Under the pieces are notes generated by a model, which was not told the DNA's origin, ran no database searches, and saw nothing but the letters and a program-made list of their open reading frames with translations. Of a DNA stretch of 22,790 bases, positions 14,823-22,790 are shown in pieces. The stretch comes from DASUNQ01 sp036277075 (lineage in GTDB: Bacteria > Acidobacteriota > Thermoanaerobaculia > Multivoradales > UBA5704), in contig DASUNQ010000310.1 of NCBI GenBank assembly GCA_036277075.1, positions 1-22,790 on the forward strand. The letters are read 5' to 3'. Numbering within the stretch: the stretch's first letter is position 1; each line of letters opens with the position of its first letter. The position numbers were made by a program, and so were the translations under genes.

Positions 14823-16586
14823 CTACATACCCCGCCCCGTGAAGTCTAGAAACGTCCCGAGGTAGCGCAGGTCGCCGCTCTTCGGGTCGCGGCGGGCGGG
14901 GACGACGCCGGCGGTCGTCTCGAGGGTGAAGCGGTAGTAGTACTCGGCCGGGGCGGTGGGGAGGAAGGCGCGGAGGTCGCGCGCCACGGGCTCCAGGCGC
15001 AGCTCGACCGGGGCGCCCTGGCGCTTGCCTTCGGTGTCGAAGCGGACGACGAGGCGGTCGACGCCGCTGTCGAGGGTGAGGACGTTCTCGGCGGCGATCG
15101 AGCGGGCGGTGAAGCGCAGGACGTCGAGCGGCTCGGTCGCCACCAGCACCACCTCCGAGCGCGAGGCGCCGCGCACCCAGACGCCGTGGGGGTGGCGCTC
15201 CTCGGCCAGGAAGTTCTGCTTCGGCGCGATCCAGATCGCGCCGCCCCAGCCGCGGATCCAGTAGCCGGGGACGCGCCCGTTGGCGAGGAGCGTCAGCTCG
15301 AGCGGCAGCGCCTGGAACGGCGCGCTGCGGACGTGCGCCTGGAGGGTCGCCTCGGGCGCCACCTGGAGGAGCGGCACAGCGACGACCGAGGCGGTCCACA
15401 GGCCGGCGGCGGCGTAGGGCAACGCGAGGCTTCGCCGGGCGCCCATCCGCGCCGGCAGGAAGAGCATCGCCGGGTAGACGCTCGCGAAGTAGCGGTTGCC
15501 GACGAAGCCGGCGCCGCCGTGGTAGTTGTAGGGACGCAGGACGAGGATCAGCAGGCAGTAGCCGGCGGCCGCGGCGAGCAGCAGGTGGCGCGAGCGGTCG
15601 CGCGGCCCGCGCAGGTAGAGCGCGAGGGCGAAGAGCGCGAACGGGAAGTAGGGCAGGAGGCCGGTGTGCCGCCCGGCCAGGAAGTAGCCGAGGTCGCGCA
15701 CGAAGACGCGCGGCGTCGTCTGCACCCCGAGCCCCGACCAGGAGCCGAAGCTGGTGCCGCGGTAGAGCTGCCAGAGGTCCTTGCGGCTCTCGACCGGGTA
15801 CTCGCTCTCGAAGGAGCGGCGCTGGACGTTGCGGTAGGGGCTCCAGGTGCCGGTCGCCCGCTGCTGCACGCCGGCGAGGAAGAGGAGCGCGAGGAGCGAC
15901 GGCGCCGCCAGCCAGGCCAGCGCCTTCCACCGCCGCTGCCACAGGAGGTCGAGGGCGATCGGGGCGCCGAGCAGGACCGTCGGCTCCTTCGACACGAAGG
16001 CCGCGGCGAGGAGCGCGCCGGCGCCGGCCAGCAGCCAGTAGTGCCGCCGCTCCCACACCTCCCGCCGCCGCAACGCCTGCCAGAGAAGCAGCGGGAAGAA
16101 GAGGCAGGCCATGTTGAAGACCTCGGGCTGCATCCAGAAGACGTAGACGAAGGCCGCCGAGGCGAAGAAGAAGCCGCCCACCCAGAGCCCGACGTGCCCG
16201 GGCTCGCCGCGCAGGTGCCAGAGCGCGCCCGCCACCATCGCCAGCCAGAGCGCCATGTTGAAGACGACGTGCCCCTGGACGCCGAAGAGCCCGTAGAAGG
16301 GAAGCGCCGCGGCCGAGTAGACGAAGGGCTTGCCGTAATGCATCGAGCGGCCGCCGTCGCGGGTGAAGAGGATGACGCCGTAGGGGCCCTGGTCCCAGAC
16401 CTGGTAGGCGCGCAGCAGGTCGCGGTGGTCGTAGGCGAGGTCGCGGTCGTGCCAGAGGCTCTGCGTCATCATGACGTAGGCCGCCTCGTCGGCGATCGGC
16501 CCGGGCGGGAAATGGACCTTGTAGAGCGTCGCCGAGAGCCCGAGCAGGAGGAGCGCGAGGCAGAGGTGGACGGGGCGCGCGCGCAT
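14823..16586 (-). CDS. Multi-pass membrane protein, GT39/ArnT-like (GT-C) glycosyltransferase candidate, 587 aa
   Basis: The first helix (VHLCLALLLLGLSATLYKV, about 6-24) leads to a periplasmic loop PPGPIADEAAYVMMTQSLWH with D33-E34, the acidic pair expected as catalytic or metal site in GT-C enzymes such as PMT and ArnT that use polyprenyl-phosphate sugars. About nine further hydrophobic segments follow to residue 408. Residues about 440-587 are soluble and beta-rich, an extra periplasmic domain. The frame is open to 16643, but ATG 16584-16586 avoids overlap with the divergent gene starting at 16630 and places the first helix correctly. The stop is TAG 14823-14825. Donor and acceptor are unknown; the cluster suggests surface glycan or glycoprotein modification. 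Confidence 0.8.
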   Translation of the reverse strand: MRARPVHLCLALLLLGLSATLYKVHFPPGPIADEAAYVMMTQSLWHDRDLAYDHRDLLRAYQVWDQGPYGVILFTRDGGRSMHYGKPFVYSAAALPFYGLFGVQGHVVFNMALWLAMVAGALWHLRGEPGHVGLWVGGFFFASAAFVYVFWMQPEVFNMACLFFPLLLWQALRRREVWERRHYWLLAGAGALLAAAFVSKEPTVLLGAPIALDLLWQRRWKALAWLAAPSLLALLFLAGVQQRATGTWSPYRNVQRRSFESEYPVESRKDLWQLYRGTSFGSWSGLGVQTTPRVFVRDLGYFLAGRHTGLLPYFPFALFALALYLRGPRDRSRHLLLAAAAGYCLLILVLRPYNYHGGAGFVGNRYFASVYPAMLFLPARMGARRSLALPYAAAGLWTASVVAVPLLQVAPEATLQAHVRSAPFQALPLELTLLANGRVPGYWIRGWGGAIWIAPKQNFLAEERHPHGVWVRGASRSEVVLVATEPLDVLRFTARSIAAENVLTLDSGVDRLVVRFDTEGKRQGAPVELRLEPVARDLRAFLPTAPAEYYYRFTLETTAGVVPARRDPKSGDLRYLGTFLDFTGRGM

Positions 16587-16629
16587 CGGGAGGGGCAGCG
16601 GGTCGAACGATACACTCTGGCCGGCCCCG
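16587..16629. promoter_or_regulatory. Divergent promoter region, 43 bp
   Basis: Only 43 bp separate the two divergent starts. TACACT (16611-16616) could be the -10 for the rightward gene. TATCGT on the minus strand (16607-16612) could be the -10 for the leftward gene, overlapping it. Neither start has a good Shine-Dalgarno, so short-leader or leaderless transcripts are likely. No firm -35. Confidence 0.3.
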
Positions 16630-18627
16630 ATGGCGCTCCCCACCGCCCCCGCGCCGCGCCCTTCCGCCGCCGCGCACCTCCTGGCCCTGCTGCTCTACGG
16701 CGGGCTCACGCTCCTCTACTTCCGGCCGGACCTGCACGGGCTCGGCGATCACCTGGTGCCGAACCTCGGCGATCCGCTGTTCAACCTCTGGGTGCTGAAG
16801 TGGGGAGCGCACAAGCTGCGGACCGGGCTCGCGGGCCTCTGGGACGCACCGATCTTCTACCCGGCACGCCGGACGCTCGCCTACTCCGACCACTTGCTCG
16901 GGCCCGCTGCGCTGGTGGCCCTCCTCACCGCCCTCCAGGTCAGTCCGATCGCCGCTTACAACCTCCTACTCCTCGGGTCGTTTCCGCTGTGCGGCTGGAG
17001 CGCCTGGTACGTGCTGGCGCGCAGCGGCCTGCCGCCCGTCGCCGCCGTCTTCGGCGGCGCCGCCTGGACTTTCTCCTCCTTCCGCTGGGAGCAGCTGAGT
17101 CACATTCAGCTCATCCTGGCGGCGGCGGTGCCGCTCGTTCTCTGGACCTTCGACCGGTTGCTTGCGGAGCGGACCTGGCGGCGTGCGGCGCTCTTCCTGG
17201 CCGTCTACGCGATCCACATGACCGGGGGGATCTATCTCGCGTACATGGTGCACCTGCCGCTGCTTGCGCTCGTCGTCAACCGACTGCCCGACCTCCGGCG
17301 GCGGCGGCCGTCGCGACGGGAGCTGGCGGCGCTCGCGGCCGCTGCCGCGGGCGCCGCGGGCGTCGCCGCGGCGATGTTCCAGCCCTATGTCCTGGCGTGG
17401 CGCGGGAGCGGCCCCCGCCGGGGCGTCGGCGAGCTTCGCATCTGGGGGGCGAGCGTCCTCTCTTATCTCACTCCCGACGACCTCAACCTCTACGGGGCAG
17501 CTTGGCCGGACAGCTACCGCCGGCCCGAAAACGCGCTCTTCGCCGGCTTCCTTCCGACCGCGTTCGCCGCGGTGGCGGTCGTGGAGGTGTGGCGACGGCT
17601 GCGCGACCGGGCGGCGGCACCGCGGCCGCCAGGGCGGCGGGTGGCGGCGGTCGCGTGCACGGCCCTCGCCGCGGCGGGCTGGCTCCTCGGGGAGCTCCAC
17701 ACCTGGACGAAGGCGCCGCCGCTCGCGGAATTCGAGGAGCTGGTGCCGGGCGGCGACTACGACCTGCCGCTCGGACTGTTGCTCCTCGGAAGCGCCGGTT
17801 GGGTCGTCCTACGGCGCCCCTGGCGACGAGGCGGGGGCGTGCGCTGGCGCGAGCTCGAACCGTGGTGGCGCGGGCTGCTGCTCGCCGGCCTCGCCTGCCT
17901 CGCGCTCTCCCAGCCGATCCTCTTCGACCGCGCGGCCCGGCTGGTGCCAGGCCTCGGCGGCATGCGCGTTCCCGCGCGGTTCCACGTCTTCGTCTCGTTC
18001 GTCGTCGCGGCGCTCGCCGCCGCCGGTCTCGCCGTCTTGCTGGCGCGGCTGCGCTCTCCGCGCGGGCGGGCCGTTGCCGGCGGGCTGGCGCTGGCGGCTC
18101 TCGCCATCGACCTGACGCCGCGCCGGATCGATGCGCCCCCGTTGCGGCCTGAGGACGAGATGCCGCCGGTCTACTCCTGGCTCGCCGGGCGACCGGAGGT
18201 GCGCGCCCTGCTGGAGCTGCCCTGGAACGAGCCCGGCGCGGAGCACCCCCAGCTCCGCGACATCCGCCTCATGTACTTCGGCACCCGGCACTGGCGGCCG
18301 CTGGTCAACGGCTACAGCGGCTACTTCCCGGCCCACTACGACTGGCTCCGCGGGCGCTGCTGCTGGCCGGCGCCGGAAGGCGAGGCGCTGGCGGCCCTCC
18401 GCCGCTGGGGCGTCAGCCACGTGTTGATCCACACCCGGCAGCTCCGCCGCTCCTGGCAACGGCAAGCGCTGGCGCGTTGGGAAGGGACCGCCGGCGTGAA
18501 GCGCGTCTACGCGCGGGAAGGCGACGTCGTCTTCAGGTTGCTGCACGCGCCAAGCAGCCCCGGAGCGCAGCCGCCAGCAGGACCGCCGCCGGCACCAGTC
18601 CCTGGAGCAGCAGGCGCTCCCAGGTGA
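16630..18627 (+). CDS. Large multi-pass membrane protein, GT-C-like, 665 aa
   Basis: The first hydrophobic segment (AAHLLALLLYGGLTLLYF, about 15-32) is followed by a loop HGLGDHLVPNLGDPLFNLWV with two conserved-looking aspartates, then W and a PIFYP motif. This is the pattern of a widespread uncharacterised GT-C-like membrane family with a D-x-x-L-x-x-W first loop. Some ten further helices follow to about residue 500, including HMTGGIYLAYM. Residues about 510-640 form a soluble domain (MPPVYSWLAGRPEVRALLEL, then LVNGYSGYFPAHYDW and VSHVLIH). The Pro/Ala-rich tail past RLLHAP overlaps the 3' end of the convergent gene by 95 bp. It probably transfers sugars from lipid carriers on the outer face of the membrane; this is family-level inference. 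No substrate can be proposed. Confidence 0.75.
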   Translation: MALPTAPAPRPSAAAHLLALLLYGGLTLLYFRPDLHGLGDHLVPNLGDPLFNLWVLKWGAHKLRTGLAGLWDAPIFYPARRTLAYSDHLLGPAALVALLTALQVSPIAAYNLLLLGSFPLCGWSAWYVLARSGLPPVAAVFGGAAWTFSSFRWEQLSHIQLILAAAVPLVLWTFDRLLAERTWRRAALFLAVYAIHMTGGIYLAYMVHLPLLALVVNRLPDLRRRRPSRRELAALAAAAAGAAGVAAAMFQPYVLAWRGSGPRRGVGELRIWGASVLSYLTPDDLNLYGAAWPDSYRRPENALFAGFLPTAFAAVAVVEVWRRLRDRAAAPRPPGRRVAAVACTALAAAGWLLGELHTWTKAPPLAEFEELVPGGDYDLPLGLLLLGSAGWVVLRRPWRRGGGVRWRELEPWWRGLLLAGLACLALSQPILFDRAARLVPGLGGMRVPARFHVFVSFVVAALAAAGLAVLLARLRSPRGRAVAGGLALAALAIDLTPRRIDAPPLRPEDEMPPVYSWLAGRPEVRALLELPWNEPGAEHPQLRDIRLMYFGTRHWRPLVNGYSGYFPAHYDWLRGRCCWPAPEGEALAALRRWGVSHVLIHTRQLRRSWQRQALARWEGTAGVKRVYAREGDVVFRLLHAPSSPGAQPPAGPPPAPVPGAAGAPR

Positions 18628-19942
18628 CGCCAGCCACGTACGCCGGGGCCCAGTGGACCGAATAGGCGAGCCAGCCGACGGCGAGCGGGGCGGCCGCCGC
18701 CCAGGCGAGAACCGCTCCGCGCCGGCGGCGCGCCCCTCTCCAGCCCGCCGCGAGGACCACCACGCCCATCCACCAGTAAGTCCCCCAGGTGGCGGAGAGG
18801 AAGGTCCTCTCGAGCGCGATCGGCACGAGGACCGGGAGCCGGGCGACGGCCTCGACGGGCAGGCGCACGGGGTCGAGGAGCGCGGCGTAGCCCTCGTCGT
18901 GGCGGTTGGGGACGCCGGCGCGCCAGGAGGCGAGGAGGAGGAGCGCCGCGACGACCGGCACCGTGGCCGCCGCGACGGGCGCCAGGCGGCGCGCGAGACG
19001 GTGGCGGCCGCGCGAGGTGCGAAGGCGGCGGAACGGCCCCGCGCGAGCGAGGGCGGCGAGAAGGAGGGCGGCGGCCGCGAGGAACGCTCCCTCGTTCTTG
19101 GCCAGGGCCGCGCCGGCGAGGAGGAGGCCGGCGGCGAGGCCGTCGAGCGGGCGCAGGCGCGGCCGCAGGAGGAGCAGCAGTCCGGCGCCGTAGAGGCAGG
19201 CCAGCGGCAGGTCGCTGTACGCCCCCGTGGCGCGCCCCTCGCCGACGAAGGAGAGCAGCGGCACCGGGGCGACCGCCAGGACGGCGAGCGCCGCGGCGCG
19301 CGCGCCGGCGCGGCGCCGCGCGCCGTCCCAGACGACGAGCAGCAGGACCGGGTAGAAGGCGGCGTAGAGGGCGCGGAAGGGCTGCTCGTCGCGCCCGGCC
19401 CCGGCGAGCTCCTGCACCGCCACCTGCCCGAGCGGCAGCAGGAGCGGGTACTGCGGATGGGTGACGAACCAGCGGCCGCGCGCCAGCGCGGTCGGCAGGA
19501 CGGTGCCTTCGTGGCGGAGGTAGGCGGCCTGGGTGGACCAGGTCATGCGGCCGTCCCAGTCGTCGAGCGGCTCGGACAGCGCCTGGGCGAAGACGGCGAG
19601 GGAGACACAGGCCACGACGGCGGCCGTCGCGGTGTCGAGGGCGGAACGGCGCCGGGCGGGGACGACCACCGCACGCGGCCGGCGCCGCCACCGCGCCAGC
19701 GCACCGCCGAGGATCGGCGCCGCGGCGAGCGCCAGGATGGCGGGGCGGCGCAGCGGCAGGGCGAAGAGGTGCGACGCGGCGTAGAGCGCGCCTCCCACCC
19801 AGCAGACCCCCAGGAGGTAGGCGTAGGCGAGCCGCCGCGGCAGCGGGAGGCGCCGCAGCGCCGGCGCGAGCTCGGCCAAGCCCGCTCCCGCCGCGGCGAA
19901 GAGCGCCACCCCGAGCAGGCCGGGGAGGGACCCGGCGATCAC
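18533..19942 (-). CDS. Multi-pass membrane protein, GT39-like candidate, 469 aa
   Basis: Helices begin at the N-terminus (LPGLLGVALFAAAGAGLAEL). After a third or fourth helix comes SEPLDDWDGRMTWSTQAAYL (residues 123-142) with the D-D-x-D acidic motif in a periplasmic loop, then THPQYPLLLPLGQ. This layout is seen in GT39-like dolichyl/polyprenyl-phosphate-sugar transferases of uncertain specificity. About ten helices in total; basic loops (RRRR) face the cytosol. The GTG start at 19940-19942 overlaps the TGA of the preceding small gene (GTGA) and follows GGAGGGG and GGAG. The 3' end overlaps the convergent gene by 95 bp, and the C-terminal helix (LLLQGLVPAAVLLAAALRG) lies partly in the overlap, so this end looks genuine. 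Confidence 0.75.
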   Translation of the reverse strand: MIAGSLPGLLGVALFAAAGAGLAELAPALRRLPLPRRLAYAYLLGVCWVGGALYAASHLFALPLRRPAILALAAAPILGGALARWRRRPRAVVVPARRRSALDTATAAVVACVSLAVFAQALSEPLDDWDGRMTWSTQAAYLRHEGTVLPTALARGRWFVTHPQYPLLLPLGQVAVQELAGAGRDEQPFRALYAAFYPVLLLVVWDGARRRAGARAAALAVLAVAPVPLLSFVGEGRATGAYSDLPLACLYGAGLLLLLRPRLRPLDGLAAGLLLAGAALAKNEGAFLAAAALLLAALARAGPFRRLRTSRGRHRLARRLAPVAAATVPVVAALLLLASWRAGVPNRHDEGYAALLDPVRLPVEAVARLPVLVPIALERTFLSATWGTYWWMGVVVLAAGWRGARRRRGAVLAWAAAAPLAVGWLAYSVHWAPAYVAGVTWERLLLQGLVPAAVLLAAALRGCLARAAT

Positions 19943-20400
19943 TCGCTCCGCCCCTCCAAGGACCGCACGAAGCTCGCGCGGTCGAGCACGCGCGGCGGTT
20001 TGCGGTTCCCCGTCGCCAGCACCACGACCCGCGCCCCGCCCGGCAGCCGCCGCTTGAGCTTCGCCGGCGGCGGGAGGTCCGCGAGCTTGCCGAGGAAGAG
20101 CGCCCGCCGCGGGGCGAGGTCGAAGCGCACCCAGTCCTGCGCCCCCTCCTCCCCCGACTGCGCGTCGACGAGCAGGTAGATCCCGTCCACGGGGATCGCC
20201 CGCCGCGCCTCCTCGATCGCCGCGACGTAGGCGGCCCCGAACACCCGCCGCCGCGCCTCCGCCGGCGTCTCGTCGAGCTGCCGCGCCGCCGCGACGAGTC
20301 GCTTCGCCGAGCGCCCGAGCGCCAGGGGCAGGGCGACCGCGAGATGCGCCGCGATCAGCGCCAGCGCGACGCGGGCGAAGAGCGGCTGGAGCGGGGGCAT
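19939..20400 (-). CDS. Small membrane-anchored protein of unknown function, 153 aa
   Basis: One N-terminal hydrophobic segment (LFARVALALIAAHLAVALPL, about 7-26) acts as signal anchor. A soluble part follows: RRVFGAAYVAAIEEARRAIP, then DGIYLLVDAQSG, WVRFDLAPRRALFLG and ARVVVLATGNRKPPRVLDR. The alternating strand/helix pattern suggests a small alpha/beta domain outside the membrane. I do not recognise the family; similar short proteins paired with GT39-like enzymes are the closest match I can suggest. The ATG at 20398-20400 is chosen because upstream reading to 21258 is antisense to a GT4 gene. The GTGA overlap couples it to the membrane enzyme, so a partner role is plausible. Confidence 0.65.
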   Translation of the reverse strand: MPPLQPLFARVALALIAAHLAVALPLALGRSAKRLVAAARQLDETPAEARRRVFGAAYVAAIEEARRAIPVDGIYLLVDAQSGEEGAQDWVRFDLAPRRALFLGKLADLPPPAKLKRRLPGGARVVVLATGNRKPPRVLDRASFVRSLEGRSE

Positions 20401-20481
20401 CGCGCGCTCTGTATCACAGCGGCGTCGACCTGCTTCCGTCGCCGCCTGCCTGACGACCTCATGACCGTAAGATGCGCCGGT
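20401..20481. promoter_or_regulatory. Divergent promoter region between small membrane protein and GT4 gene
   Basis: TAAGAT (20468-20473) lies eight bases before ATG 20482, the spacing expected of a leaderless transcript. On the minus strand GATACAGA lies roughly 10 bases before ATG 20400. Neither start has a clear Shine-Dalgarno. An in-frame ATG at 20461 is the alternative start of the rightward gene. Confidence 0.3.
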
Positions 20482-21597
20482 ATGCCCTCCGCGCGCAGCG
20501 TCGCCGTCGATCTGCGGGCGCTGGTCCCGGCGGCGACGGGGATCGGGGTGTACACGCGCTCGCTGCTGCTGGCGCTCGCGGCGCGCGGGGGGTTCCGGTA
20601 CCTCGGGATGGCGCACCGGCCGGTCGCCTGCGCCGGCGAGTTGGCGGCGGCGGGCGTCCGGGCCGAGCACCACGGCGGGCCGCTCGGGGTCGTCTGGCAG
20701 CAGCTCCTCCTCCCCCGCCGCCTGGCGCGCGGCGATGTCGACCTGCTCTGGTCGCCGCTCTTCACGCTGCCGCTCCGCTGCCCGGTGCCGGGCGTGGTGA
20801 CGGTCCACGACCTCACCGCGCTCCTCCTGCCCGAGACCCACCGCTGGAAGGTGCGCTGGAGCCTCCTCCCCTTCCTCCGCCCGTCGCTCGAGGCGGCGCG
20901 GCGGGTGATCGCGGTCTCGCACGCCACCGCCGCCGATCTCCGCACCCACTTCCCGCAGGCGGCGGCCAAGGTGCGGGTCGTCCACTCCGGGATCGACCCC
21001 GACTTCCGCCCCGGCGAGCCCGACGCCGTCGCCGCCACCCGGCGCGAGCTCGGCGCGCCGGAGGGCTACCTGCTCTACGCCGGCACCCTCGAGCCGCGCA
21101 AGGGGCTCCACCTCCTCCTCGACGCCTGGGAGTCGCTGCGCGCCCAGGCGCCCGCGACACCTCCCCTCGTCCTCGCCGGGGGCTACGGCTGGCGCAGCCG
21201 CGACCTGGTGCGGCGCATCGAGCGCCTGCGGCCGGCGGGGGTCGTGGCGCTGGGCCACCTGCCGCGCGCGCGCCTGGTGGCGGTCGTCCAGGCGGCGCGC
21301 CTCTTCGCCTACCCGTCGCTCTACGAGGGCTTCGGCTTTCCGCCGGCCGAGGCGCTGGCCTGCGGCGTGCCGGTCGTGGCGACGCGCAGCTCGAGCCTGC
21401 CGGAGGTGGTGGGGGACGCGGGCCTCCTGGTCGAGCCCGCCGACGCCGGCGCGCTCGCCACCGCCCTCGCGGGGGTCCTCGCCGACCCGGCGCTCGCCGC
21501 CGACCTCGCGGCGCGCGGTCCCGCCCGGGCCGCGCGCTTCCTCTGGGCACGCGCCGCGGAGTCGACCGAGGAGGTCTTCCGCGAGGCTCTAGAATGA
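20482..21597 (+). CDS. GT4 family glycosyltransferase, 371 aa
   Basis: A GT-B fold enzyme close to the mannosyltransferase WbaZ-like group. VAVDLRALVPAATGIGVYTR (7-26) is the N-terminal strand and glycine loop, VVTVHDLTALLLPETH (105-120) and VIAVSHATAADL (142-153) are standard first-domain motifs, YAGTLEPRKGLHLLLDAW (199-216) opens the donor domain, and YEGFGFPPAEALACGVPVV (281-299) is the donor loop with the two glutamates E282 and E290. The length is standard. I favour ATG 20482 because the conserved region begins just after it and a TAAGAT sits eight bases before. Probably adds hexose or rhamnose-type sugars to a surface glycan; sugar unknown. Thirty bases separate it from the next glycosyltransferase. 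Confidence 0.92.
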   Translation: MPSARSVAVDLRALVPAATGIGVYTRSLLLALAARGGFRYLGMAHRPVACAGELAAAGVRAEHHGGPLGVVWQQLLLPRRLARGDVDLLWSPLFTLPLRCPVPGVVTVHDLTALLLPETHRWKVRWSLLPFLRPSLEAARRVIAVSHATAADLRTHFPQAAAKVRVVHSGIDPDFRPGEPDAVAATRRELGAPEGYLLYAGTLEPRKGLHLLLDAWESLRAQAPATPPLVLAGGYGWRSRDLVRRIERLRPAGVVALGHLPRARLVAVVQAARLFAYPSLYEGFGFPPAEALACGVPVVATRSSSLPEVVGDAGLLVEPADAGALATALAGVLADPALAADLAARGPARAARFLWARAAESTEEVFREALE

Positions 21598-21627
21598 AGC
21601 CCGGCATGTCGTCCTGAGCGGAGCCCC

Positions 21628-22779
21628 TTGCCCTACACGATCGGACTCGACGCCCGCAAGCTGCGCGACTTCGGCATCGGCACCTACGTGCGCAACCTGG
21701 TGCGGGCGCTGGCGGAGATCGACTCGGAGAACCGCTACGTCCTGCTCGTCGGCCCCGCCGGGCGCGAGATCCTCTCCGACCTGCCCGAGAACTTCCGCAC
21801 CGTCCTCGAGCCCTCGCCGGTCTACTCGCTGCGCGAGATGGTGGCGCTCTCCTGGCGCCTCCTGCGCCTCGACCTCGACCTCTACCATGCGACGCACTAC
21901 GTGCTGCCGGTCTACGTCCATCCGCGCTGCGTGGTGACGATCCACGACATCATCCACCTCCTCTACCCCGAGTTCCTCCCCAACACCCTCGCCTTCCTCT
22001 ACGCGCAGCGGATGATCCGCAGCAGCCTCGAGCGCGGCTCGCGGATCCTCGCCGTCTCGCAGGCCACCAAGGCCGACCTCCAGGAGCACTTCGACGTCGA
22101 GGGGGACAAGATCCACGTCGTCCACAACGGCGTCGAGGAGGAGTTCCGCAAGCGCCTGCCCGACGACGAGCTGGAGCGCCGGCTGCACGCCCTCGGCCTC
22201 AGCCGCCCCTACCTCCTCTTCGTCGGCAACCCCAAGCCGCACAAGAACCTCGACCGCGTCGTGCAGGCCTACGCCCGCGCCCTCGCGCTCGCCCCCTTCG
22301 AGGCGCCGCTGGTCTGCGTCGGCGACCGCGGCAGCCAGGAGTTCAAGATCCGCCAGCGGGCGCAGCACTTGGGGCTCGGCGACCGCGTGCGGCTCCTCGG
22401 CCACGTGGCGCAGGAGGTGCTGCCGGCGATCTACCAGGGGGCGACGCTCTTCCTCTACCCGACCCTCTACGAGGGCTTCGGGCTGCCGGTGGTCGAAGCG
22501 ATGGCCTCGGGCGTGCCGGTCATCACCTCGAACACCTCGGCGCTCAAGGAGGTGGCCGAAGGGTACGCGCACCTCGTCGACCCGCTCGACGTCGAGGGGA
22601 TGGCGAAGGCGATCGCCCGCTGCATGTCCGACCCCGACCACCGCGCGGCGCTGGCCCGGCTGGGCGCGCGGCGCGCCGAGGACTTCCGCTGGGAGAAGAC
22701 GGCGCGCAAGACGCTGGAGGTCTACCGCGCCGCCCTCGCCGAGCGCGCCCCGCGGGCGCGCGGCGAGGCGGCGGCGTGA
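21628..22779 (+). CDS. GT4 family glycosyltransferase, 383 aa, TTG start
   Basis: The TTG at 21628-21630 gives MPYTIGLDARKLRDFGIGTY, the conserved GT4 N-terminus, with GGAG four bases upstream; no ATG is available in this frame. VVTIHDIIHLLYPEFLPN (102-119), ILAVSQATKADLQEHF (140-155), VHNGVEEEF (165-173), FVGNPKPHKNLDRVVQAY (198-215) and LYEGFGLPVVEAMASGVPVI (280-299) are the full motif set, with E282 and E290 in the donor loop. It is closely similar in pattern to its neighbour at 20482, so the two may be ancient duplicates or act in sequence on one glycan. The stop overlaps a possible next start (GTGA). Confidence 0.92.
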   Translation: MPYTIGLDARKLRDFGIGTYVRNLVRALAEIDSENRYVLLVGPAGREILSDLPENFRTVLEPSPVYSLREMVALSWRLLRLDLDLYHATHYVLPVYVHPRCVVTIHDIIHLLYPEFLPNTLAFLYAQRMIRSSLERGSRILAVSQATKADLQEHFDVEGDKIHVVHNGVEEEFRKRLPDDELERRLHALGLSRPYLLFVGNPKPHKNLDRVVQAYARALALAPFEAPLVCVGDRGSQEFKIRQRAQHLGLGDRVRLLGHVAQEVLPAIYQGATLFLYPTLYEGFGLPVVEAMASGVPVITSNTSALKEVAEGYAHLVDPLDVEGMAKAIARCMSDPDHRAALARLGARRAEDFRWEKTARKTLEVYRAALAERAPRARGEAAA

Positions 22780-22790
22780 GCGCGACGCCG
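22776..22790 (+). CDS. Possible start of a further gene, cut by window edge
   Basis: GTG at 22776-22778 overlaps the TGA of the glycosyltransferase (GTGA) and reads five codons to the edge. The coupling pattern matches other junctions in this window, but five codons show nothing about product. Confidence 0.3.

Noticed and set aside
15186..18152. 988-codon plus-strand open frame
   Set aside because: It crosses two divergent membrane-protein genes and is Arg/Glu/Gly-rich without hydrophobic segments; a composition artefact.
20401..21258. Minus-strand extension of the 153-aa protein
   Set aside because: It is antisense to a GT4 gene with a full motif set; the protein makes sense only from ATG 20400, where a hydrophobic anchor begins.

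Overview
The window is very GC-rich, densely coding bacterial DNA with short intergenic gaps, many 4-bp start/stop overlaps and frequent GTG/TTG starts. Several proteins (the small array-linked protein, the secreted protein at 12397-13086, the glycosyltransferase-linked helical protein) resemble families I associate with Acidobacteriota of the Thermoanaerobaculia/Holophagae type. That placement is an inference from memory, not proven by the sequence. No rRNA, tRNA, transposase or CRISPR array was seen.

Layout: (1) 1-2779, minus strand: a tightly coupled operon of a small basic helical protein, a coiled-coil protein with an amphipathic helix, a GT4 glycosyltransferase and a second, window-truncated glycosyltransferase; this is part of a surface-polysaccharide cluster. 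(2) 2798-3256: a striking intergenic array of about 22 imperfect half-units in strict 21-bp register (42-bp full units, one 63-bp step) built on a GGAACAGTTCC-like palindrome, directly upstream of the small basic protein. (3) 3409-10106, plus strand: a complete type I restriction-modification locus, hsdM-hsdS-[antitoxin-toxin]-hsdR, with a RelE/ParE-type toxin-antitoxin module between specificity and restriction genes. (4) 10242-13086, plus strand: a secreted S1/P1-type nuclease, an SAM O-methyltransferase, a ferritin-like helical protein and a secreted protein of unknown role. (5) 13107-14738, minus strand: a secreted metzincin-type metalloprotease with a C-terminal PKD domain and a perfect 10-bp inverted repeat just upstream of its start. 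(6) 14823-20400: three multi-pass membrane proteins resembling GT-C/GT39 enzymes plus a small membrane-anchored protein. (7) 20482-22790, plus strand: two GT4 glycosyltransferases and the first codons of a further gene.

Together, the flanks look like polysaccharide or glycoconjugate assembly genes (cytosolic GT4 enzymes plus lipid-linked-sugar GT-C membrane enzymes), interrupted by a defence island and a few secreted hydrolases. The best candidate for something undescribed is the 21-bp-register repeat array with the adjacent small basic coiled-coil protein. A second point of interest is the wiring of the toxin-antitoxin module to hsdR, where only 11 bp separate the toxin stop and the hsdR start.
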